From: Planctomycetaceae bacterium
GTDB taxonomy: Bacteria > Planctomycetota > Planctomycetia > Pirellulales > Thermoguttaceae
NCBI GenBank assembly: GCA_031287585.1
Contig: JAITST010000094.1
Location: 1-5,799, forward strand
Reading direction: 5' to 3'
DNA: 5,799 nucleotides
Position 1 is the stretch's first letter; each line of letters starts with the position of its first letter. Below are positions 5,574 through 5,799 of this stretch, one piece after another. Under the pieces are notes generated by a model that was not told the DNA's origin, made no database searches, and saw nothing but the letters and a program-made list of their open reading frames with translations. Made by a program: the position numbers and the translations under genes.

Positions 5574-5799
5574 ATGAACACTATCACCTCCCGTTCAGCA
5601 ACTGAATTTCTGCTTCACGAAAAATTTCAAGCCCTTCTCTCCGAACTCAATACCGTTGGCGATAACGCAAGTTCCGGTCACGTCCTCGACACGGTGTTTG
5701 ATTCGTGTGGACGACTTTCTCTTCACCGCGATTCGAAAATTAGGTAACGAGACATTGCAACACAAACTTCAAGAACGTATCAACAACGCCGAAAAACAA
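5574..5799 (+). pseudogene. 5' part of a frameshifted gene running off the right edge, possibly transposase-like
   Basis: From the ATG at 5574 the frame encodes 57 residues, including FLLHEKFQALLSELN (residues 12-26), and ends at a TAA at 5745-5747. From about 5698 a second frame, offset by +1, is open to the window end. It reads VDDFLFTAIRKLGNETLQHK and continues with a charged helical stretch, which looks like true protein. The first frame loses that character after about GHVLDTV (ending near 5696). A single continuous protein is thus likely to switch frame near 5690-5715, by mutation, assembly error or programmed shifting. The pattern of a FxxLLxEL helix followed by LFxxIRKLG is reminiscent of the N-terminus of some transposases, for example ISKra4-like, but this is an impression from memory and is not established. 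Promoter and Shine-Dalgarno site appear intact. Confidence 0.45.

Noticed and set aside
1..5799. CRISPR array, tRNA or rRNA genes.
   Set aside because: No regularly spaced repeats and no cloverleaf or rRNA-like segments were recognised by eye on either strand.

Overview
This 5.8 kb window is bacterial chromosome with moderate-to-low GC and AT-rich intergenic stretches. It holds five complete genes, plus the 5' part of a broken or frameshifted gene at the right edge. Nothing in it fixes the taxon. The mix of an exported gluzincin-type peptidase, a short TfoX-like protein and an OSBS/NSAR-like enolase-superfamily enzyme, with Shine-Dalgarno sites before some genes and none before others, would suit a Planctomycetota-like or related Gram-negative lineage, but that is a weak inference. 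No tRNA, rRNA, CRISPR array or complete mobile element was seen.

Layout. Positions 1-479 carry no convincing gene. They hold a consensus sigma70-type promoter on the minus strand (60-87) that fires out of the left edge, an imperfect copy of a GGGTGTGTAAA...GGGGG element (228-261), and a plausible plus-strand promoter (327-356) for the first gene. Then come a secreted or periplasmic HExxH metallopeptidase (480-1469) and, 6 nt later, a TfoX N-terminal-domain protein (1476-1802), which together look like a two-gene operon. A 185-nt gap with its own promoter (1894-1921) precedes an enolase-superfamily (MR/MLE subgroup) enzyme closest to o-succinylbenzoate synthase / N-succinylamino acid racemase (1988-3109).

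The next two genes lie on the minus strand and converge on the enolase-like gene. They are threonine ammonia-lyase with a C-terminal ACT domain (5344-4127, first in transcription) and a DUF89/ARMT1-like putative metal-dependent phosphatase (4061-3186). A good promoter (TTGACT-N17-TAAAAT, 5471-5443) lies upstream of the lyase. The 65-nt gap between the two genes holds three copies of a 10-mer arranged so that a hairpin could couple translation of the second gene to the first. The convergent 3' ends near 3135-3172 contain two mutually exclusive hairpins.

The right edge begins a divergent gene (ATG 5574) with a clean promoter and Shine-Dalgarno site. Its reading frame stops at 5747, while a different frame continues open and protein-like to the window end. 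This suggests a frameshift, possibly in a transposase-like gene.

No single new multi-gene system stands out. The most interesting signals are the dispersed G-run element seen in several intergenic regions, the hairpin between ilvA and the DUF89 gene, the substituted active-site positions in the enolase-superfamily enzyme, and the frameshifted right-edge gene.
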